8,972 nt of DNA, taken from Nitrospinaceae bacterium (GTDB lineage: Bacteria > Nitrospinota > Nitrospinia > Nitrospinales > VA-1). The stretch lies in contig DUAA01000253.1 of NCBI GenBank assembly GCA_012961055.1, positions 2,771 through 11,742 on the forward strand, in the 5' to 3' direction. Under the pieces are notes generated by a model that did no database searches, had not been told where the DNA came from, and saw only the letters and a program-made list of their open reading frames with translations. The translations under genes and the position numbers were made by a program. Below, one piece after another: positions 5,074-8,972 of the stretch. Positions within the stretch are counted from its first letter, which is position 1. Every line of letters begins with the position of its first letter.

Positions 5074-6083
5074 GCAAAATAAAAGAACTGGGTGAGTTCA
5101 AACTCATCCATCGTCTTGCTTCACGCTTAAAATTCCGCGCGCCAAATACTATTATTGGCATTGGCGATGACTGCGCAGTCTATCCAGTTAAATCAGGGAC
5201 TAATGAAATCATCTCCACCGACGCATTGGTCGAGGATATCCATTTCAGTCTTTCCAACATATCGCCAGAAGTACTAGGCCGAAAATCACTGGCCGTCAGC
5301 CTCAGCGATATCGCAGCAATGGGAGGAACGCCTAAAAGAGTTTTGGTGACCTTAGGCATTCCTAAAAAAATCTCTGTATCCTTCCTCGAAAAACTTTACA
5401 AAGGTTTTAATTCGTCATGCAATCAGTTTAAGGTGGAGCTTGTTGGTGGAGATACGGTCTCTTCGCCCAAATGCTTTTTCATAAATGTATCTATAGTCGG
5501 TGAAACAAAAACGGGACGTCTGTTTACACGCCACGGTGCCAGGTCAGGCGACCTTATCTTTGTGACCGGAACACTGGGTGATTCCAGCCTTGGTTTAAAA
5601 CTGCTAAGCCAAAATAAAAATTGGGGATCATCAAAAGATAGAAAGTACCTGATTGAAACCCATTTGGATCCCGCACCAAGGGTCCTGGAAGCTGGCATCC
5701 TGGCGCGTTCCAATTTAAACATTACCTCAATGATAGACATCAGTGATGGGCTGGTTCAAGACCTATACCATATTTGTCAAGCATCCAAGGTAGGCGCACG
5801 CATTCAAGAAGATCGACTACCACAATCGCCGGAATTCTTACGTACCTGCAGCAAGAATCAAATCAATCCTTCTCCATTCATTTTGAATGGAGGGGAGGAC
5901 TATGAATTACTATTTACTTTACCTGCTGATGGTGTTAAAAAATTAAAAAGACAATTTTTAAAGGCTAAAACGCTTGTCACACAAATAGGGGAGATTACTC
6001 TGAAGTCTAAAAAAGTAATCCTTAAAACAAAAGATGGTAAGAATAAAATTCTTCCTGACTCTGGGGGCTACAATCATTTTTAG
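5070..6083 (+). CDS. thiL: thiamine-monophosphate kinase
   Basis: ThiL phosphorylates thiamine monophosphate with ATP to thiamine pyrophosphate, the last step of cofactor synthesis, in the cytosol. The 337-residue protein has the AIRS/PurM-type architecture and all expected motifs in order: ELGEFKLI (6-13), GIGDDCAV (30-37, Mg/ATP aspartates D33/D34), STDALVEDIHF (49-59), SLSDIAAMGG (77-86), VGGDTVSSP (125-133), GDLIFVTGTLGDSSLG (160-175), LDPAPRV (199-205), IDISDGLVQDL (222-232) and NGGEDYELLFTLP (273-285), with IGEI near the end. Length is normal (about 325-340). The start is firm because ELGEF lies at residue 6 as in relatives. No Shine-Dalgarno site is seen in the bases before it, but a 24-codon ORF overlaps its ATG. 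No TPP riboswitch consensus precedes it, and no other thi gene is in the window. Confidence 0.96.
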   Translation: MSKIKELGEFKLIHRLASRLKFRAPNTIIGIGDDCAVYPVKSGTNEIISTDALVEDIHFSLSNISPEVLGRKSLAVSLSDIAAMGGTPKRVLVTLGIPKKISVSFLEKLYKGFNSSCNQFKVELVGGDTVSSPKCFFINVSIVGETKTGRLFTRHGARSGDLIFVTGTLGDSSLGLKLLSQNKNWGSSKDRKYLIETHLDPAPRVLEAGILARSNLNITSMIDISDGLVQDLYHICQASKVGARIQEDRLPQSPEFLRTCSKNQINPSPFILNGGEDYELLFTLPADGVKKLKRQFLKAKTLVTQIGEITLKSKKVILKTKDGKNKILPDSGGYNHF

Positions 6084-6146
6084 AATTCCCCGTTAATTTT
6101 TTCATCCCCTACTTGCAAATCGCCAAATCGAATTTCAGTGCGATTC

Positions 6147-6180
6147 GTTTGACTAGCGTCAGCCAAACTTGAGGTTTTTT
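6147..6180 (+). terminator. weak hairpin plus T-run between thiL and CNNM gene
   Basis: GTTTG-A-CT (6147-6154) can pair with AG-C-CAAAC (6161-6168), leaving one mismatch and a 6-base loop. Six T residues (6175-6180) follow after a 6-nt gap that contains GAGG. The T-run is too far from the stem for a textbook intrinsic terminator, and GAGG may instead be the ribosome site of the next gene. It could end some thiL transcripts or simply structure the next gene's leader. Confidence 0.25.
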
Positions 6181-6187
6181 AAAACTT

Positions 6188-7489
6188 TTGGACGATTCAT
6201 TTCTTGCTCGTTCCCTGTTGCTTGTATTTTTACTCCTGTGTTCGGCCTTTTTTTCAGCCTGTGAGGTTGCCTTTTTCTCCCTGAACTCTTTTCAGCTCAA
6301 CGAGATGATAGAGAAAAAAGGACGGACAGGACGTTTGGTAAGCTCTCTCTTGGAAAAACCGCGCGAACTGCTCATCACTATCTATATCGGCAATGAGTTT
6401 GTCAACATTGCTATCTCTGTCGTGATCACATCTGTTGCCATTAGCCTTTTTGGTAACATCGGGTTAGGAGTCGCGATCGGAGTGAGCACTTTTCTTCTCC
6501 TCATTTTTGGAGATATTATCCCAAAAAGTATTTCCATCAAGTTTGCCCAAACGTATGCCTTATTTTCCGCATATCCTTTAATATGCTTTGCTAAACTCGT
6601 CCAACCCGCGCAAAAACTATTCACTATATGGACAGAAAAGATCATCGGGTCTATGGGAATTTCACCGCACAGCAAAACAGATCCCCTCATTTCCGACGAG
6701 GAATTTCGAACCATGGTCCAGGTGGGCGAAGGAGAAGGTGTTATAGATTCCGATGAACGTGAGTTGATTCAGAATGTCATTGAGTTTGGGGAAACGACCG
6801 TCGAAGAAATCATGACCCCAAAAATCGATATGTTCACAGTCAACGTTGAAGATAATTTGAACAGCATTTTACCTCGGATCACAGAAAACTTTTATTCTCG
6901 GGTACCCGTATATGGTAACAGTGACGAGGAAATTCAGGGAATTTTATTTACCAAGGACCTAACCCGATTAAAACATTTGCCGCGAGACAAAGTAAACCTG
7001 AAAGGTATTTTGCACCCTGTAATTTCGGTTCCGCAATCAAAAAAAATCACAGAAATGCTTGAGGAGTTCCGGAAATTGAAAAGGCATATGGCCATCGTTC
7101 TGGATGAGTATGGAAGCGTTTGTGGTTTGGTCACCTTAGAAGATATTATTGAGGAACTGGTCGGGGAAATAGACAGTGAAATGCGACAAGATGAACAGCC
7201 CGCGAAGAAACTTAATGAAAACCATTATCGTATTTTAGGCGGTTATAGTTTGGCAGAATTTAATGAAATTTTTCATAGTGAATTACCCCAAAATGATTAC
7301 GACACGGTAGGTGGTTTTGTTTTTGGTTTATTTGGAAGAATTCCCCGGTCTGGGGAATCAACCACCATTGGCAAATTTAAATTTCGTGTCGAAAAAATGA
7401 AAGGCTCAAGAATTTTGAGTCTTTTCCTTACCATTTCAGGTCCCTCTCCGTTGCCAGAGGAAAATCAAGGCAAGGTTAAGGAAGACTAA
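6188..7489 (+). CDS. CNNM/DUF21-CBS-CorC family membrane protein (first of tandem pair)
   Basis: A 433-residue inner-membrane protein of the hemolysin C/CorB-CorC (CNNM) family, whose studied members handle Mg2+/Co2+ efflux. The N-terminal DUF21 domain (about 1-150) has four hydrophobic stretches, starting with SAFFSACEVAFFSL (19-32), then YIGNEFVNIAIS (66-77) and FGDIIPKS (107-114, Asp where Glu is more common). A cytosolic CBS pair follows: EEIMTPK (206-212), SRVPVY (237-242), GILFTKDL (251-258), HMAIVLDEYGS (300-310) and LEDIIEELVGEI. The C-terminal transporter-associated CorC_HlyC domain (about 340-425) holds YRILGGYSLAEFN and DYDTVGGFVFGLFGRIP. The start is TTG 6188: the frame opens only at 6173, no ATG precedes the first membrane segment, and GAGG lies 13 nt upstream (long spacing). 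Its stop overlaps the next gene's ATG by one base. Ion specificity is not visible from sequence. Confidence 0.92.
   Translation: MDDSFLARSLLLVFLLLCSAFFSACEVAFFSLNSFQLNEMIEKKGRTGRLVSSLLEKPRELLITIYIGNEFVNIAISVVITSVAISLFGNIGLGVAIGVSTFLLLIFGDIIPKSISIKFAQTYALFSAYPLICFAKLVQPAQKLFTIWTEKIIGSMGISPHSKTDPLISDEEFRTMVQVGEGEGVIDSDERELIQNVIEFGETTVEEIMTPKIDMFTVNVEDNLNSILPRITENFYSRVPVYGNSDEEIQGILFTKDLTRLKHLPRDKVNLKGILHPVISVPQSKKITEMLEEFRKLKRHMAIVLDEYGSVCGLVTLEDIIEELVGEIDSEMRQDEQPAKKLNENHYRILGGYSLAEFNEIFHSELPQNDYDTVGGFVFGLFGRIPRSGESTTIGKFKFRVEKMKGSRILSLFLTISGPSPLPEENQGKVKED
7400..7425 (+). other. 10-bp hairpin with short T-run inside 3' end of first CNNM gene
   Basis: AAAGGCTCAA (7400-7409) pairs with TTGAGTCTTT (7415-7424) through nine Watson-Crick pairs and one G-U, with a 5-base loop. 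The right arm ends in T4 (7422-7425). It is inside coding sequence, 62 bp before the stop codon, so it might weakly attenuate transcription into the second paralogue or protect an mRNA end. It may also be chance. Confidence 0.35.
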
Positions 7490-8769
7490 TGGATTTTGCG
7501 ACAACTCTTATACTGGTATTACTAGGAATACTTCTGGAAGCATTTTTTTCCGGATCCGAAATTGGCATGGTTTCAGTAAACCGGATAAAAATGAAACAAC
7601 TGGTTGAAGATGGAAACTCAGCTGCCAAGGCCATCTTAAAACTACTCGAAACCCCAGAACGACTCTTTGCCACAACTTCCCTGGGAACCAACCTGACAAT
7701 GGTTAGCAGCACCGCTATATTCACAGCTTTTATGGTCACTCATTTCGGAGACTCTGGGGAATGGATGGCAATGTTAATAATTTCTCCCCTGATATTTTTT
7801 GGTGGAGAAATTATCCCAAAGGTCATTTTTCAGCACCGCGCAGATTCCCTTATGTTATTCATGGTCTACCCATTACTTTTTTTCCATAAAGTCCTGTCTC
7901 CTTTTACGTCCTGGCTATCAAAAGCATCTGCAAAAGTTACCAAACAAGTACAATTAGCTTCAGAAGAAGATCATAAAACCTTTAGCCGGGATCAACTTAG
8001 AAAAGTTTTGAGCCTAGAGTCTCAAACTGTGGACTTAGGAATAACGGAAAAGAAAATCATTCACAATATTTTTAATTTCGGAGAACTACGAGCAGAACAT
8101 TGCATGGGACCCCTCATTCAAATGACCGCCATAAAAGATACCGCTACTTTAAGGGAAGCCCATGACGTAGCAAACGACTCCGGATTTTCCAGAGTGCCTG
8201 TTTTTCATGAAAGAATGTATAACCTTATCGGGATAATGAACACCTTCGACTTACTAGATCAGCCAGTTGACGACACCCCTATAAGTCATCTCATTAGACC
8301 CGCCTATTATATTCCTCCGAAGAAAAAAATTGATGACCTACTCAAGGAACTTCAACAAAGGGGTTTACATATGGCCATTGTGGTGGATGAATATGGCGGA
8401 TGTATTGGATTGATCACTATCGAAGATCTACTTGAAAAAATTGTTGGTGAAATTGAAGATGAGTATGACAAACCCGAAAAAACATATGAACCTTACGCTG
8501 ATGGGGGATTCATTGTGGAAGGAATTACTGAAATAAGTGTTCTCAACGATGCTCTAAACTGGGATCTGCCGAGTGGAGATTTCGAAACTCTGGCAGGATT
8601 AGTCATAGACCGGTTGGAAAGGATCCCAAATTCTGGTGATCAAGTAATGGTTGGATCCTATCGAATAACCATCAAGGAAACCAGTAAGCGAAAAGTACAA
8701 ACCTTAATAATCCGAAAATTAGATCCATCCCAGAAGAACGATAATAGCAAAGAAATTCCTGCCCCTTAA
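7489..8769 (+). CDS. CNNM/DUF21-CBS-CorC family membrane protein (second of tandem pair)
   Basis: A 426-residue paralogue of the preceding gene, starting at ATG 7489 within TAATG (the stop of the first gene and this start share one A), with AAGGAAG (7478-7484) as ribosome site. Layout is the same: DUF21 membrane domain with [14 protein letters not shown] (17-30), [11 protein letters not shown] (64-74) and GGEIIPK (105-111); CBS pair with SRVPVF (234-239), GIMNTFDL (248-255), [11 protein letters not shown] (294-304), [17 protein letters not shown]; and a CorC_HlyC domain with [15 protein letters not shown] and [18 protein letters not shown]. It differs from its neighbour at the first CBS entry: HCMGPLIQM (204-212) replaces the usual E-I-M-T-P-R-x-D. 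The pair is probably co-translated and may form a hetero-dimer, since CNNM-family proteins dimerise through membrane and CBS domains; that is inference. The 3' end overlaps the convergent J-domain gene by 3 bases plus one. Confidence 0.92.
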   Translation: MDFATTLILVLLGILLEAFFSGSEIGMVSVNRIKMKQLVEDGNSAAKAILKLLETPERLFATTSLGTNLTMVSSTAIFTAFMVTHFGDSGEWMAMLIISPLIFFGGEIIPKVIFQHRADSLMLFMVYPLLFFHKVLSPFTSWLSKASAKVTKQVQLASEEDHKTFSRDQLRKVLSLESQTVDLGITEKKIIHNIFNFGELRAEHCMGPLIQMTAIKDTATLREAHDVANDSGFSRVPVFHERMYNLIGIMNTFDLLDQPVDDTPISHLIRPAYYIPPKKKIDDLLKELQQRGLHMAIVVDEYGGCIGLITIEDLLEKIVGEIEDEYDKPEKTYEPYADGGFIVEGITEISVLNDALNWDLPSGDFETLAGLVIDRLERIPNSGDQVMVGSYRITIKETSKRKVQTLIIRKLDPSQKNDNSKEIPAP

Positions 8770-8972
8770 AGCTGTCTGATCTTCCCTAATTCCTGATAAG
8801 CAGACTGGATTTCAAGAAACTTTAGATGGGCTTCCTGAATAACCTTTTCATCTTCCATAGAAACACGATCAGGATGATACTGACTGGCCATTTTTCGATA
8901 GGCTTTTTTTATTTGTTCATTCGAGGCATTGGAAGAAATTTCCAAAACATGGTAAGGGGTTTTGAAACGAGG
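8766..8972 (-). CDS. J-domain co-chaperone, DjlA-like C-terminal part (5' end outside window)
   Basis: On the minus strand an open frame enters at 8972 and stops at TAA 8768-8766, giving the last 68 residues of a larger protein. They form an entire J-domain: [21 protein letters not shown] as helix I-II (residues 7-27 of the fragment), the HPD motif at 33-35 that stimulates DnaK-type Hsp70 ATPase, and a helix [21 protein letters not shown]-domain placed at the very C-terminus, with an insertion-like [12 protein letters not shown] before helix III, is the arrangement of DjlA (membrane anchor, TerB domain, then J). DjlA identity is inference, as the N-terminal parts are not in the window. The gene converges on the second CNNM gene and their stop codons overlap within 8766-8769, leaving no room for a separate terminator. 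Confidence 0.85.
   Translation of the reverse strand, partial: PRFKTPYHVLEISSNASNEQIKKAYRKMASQYHPDRVSMEDEKVIQEAHLKFLEIQSAYQELGKIRQL

Noticed and set aside
4746..5111. 121-codon minus-strand frame across the small gene and thiL start
   Set aside because: Antisense to a gene with a good ribosome site and to thiL; composition is what antisense of Lys/Glu-rich coding gives (Phe/Leu-rich) and not a credible membrane protein.

Overview
This window looks like ordinary chromosomal housekeeping DNA from a free-living, probably Gram-negative bacterium. Base composition is moderately AT-rich. Gram-negative affinity is inferred from a C-terminal J-domain of DjlA type, a CobB-like sirtuin, a SelO of bacterial (Cys) type and a secreted Lcl/DUF1566 protein. 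Such a mix occurs in Proteobacteria, Desulfobacterota and Nitrospinota-like lineages, but the phylum cannot be fixed by reading alone. I see no rRNA, tRNA, transposase, phage gene or CRISPR array.

Layout. Bases 1-638 (minus strand) hold the first 212 codons of an EcfT/CbiQ-type transporter transmembrane subunit that runs off the window. After a 133-bp divergent intergenic region, a plus-strand pair follows: an HD-domain phosphohydrolase (772-1422) and, overlapping it by 14 nt, a Sir2-family deacylase (1409-2236). A single gene for a secreted DUF1566 (Lcl C-terminal) protein follows (2384-3019). Next comes a likely operon of selO protein AMPylase (3218-4696, TTG start), an unrecognised 76-residue beta-rich protein (4737-4967), a possible 24-codon ORF (4999-5073) and thiL thiamine-monophosphate kinase (5070-6083). 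Two tandem CNNM/CBS/CorC-type membrane proteins follow (6188-7489 and 7489-8769), sharing one base at the stop/start junction. The window ends with the C-terminal J-domain of a DjlA-like co-chaperone on the minus strand (8766-8972), converging on the second CNNM gene with a 4-bp overlap of stop codons.

How the genes relate. The clearest couplings are translational: HD-sirtuin (14-nt overlap), 24-codon ORF-thiL (ATGA overlap where thiL has no visible Shine-Dalgarno site) and CNNM1-CNNM2 (TAATG). Several products use nucleotides (HD hydrolase, NAD-dependent sirtuin, ATP-using SelO and ThiL), and the CNNM pair belongs to a family linked to Mg2+/Co2+ efflux. This is a loose theme, not a demonstrated system. 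I found no strong candidate for a new multi-gene system. The points most worth checking are the altered NAD-pocket motifs of the sirtuin, the cysteine layout of SelO, the small ORF ahead of thiL, and several short inverted repeats between genes.
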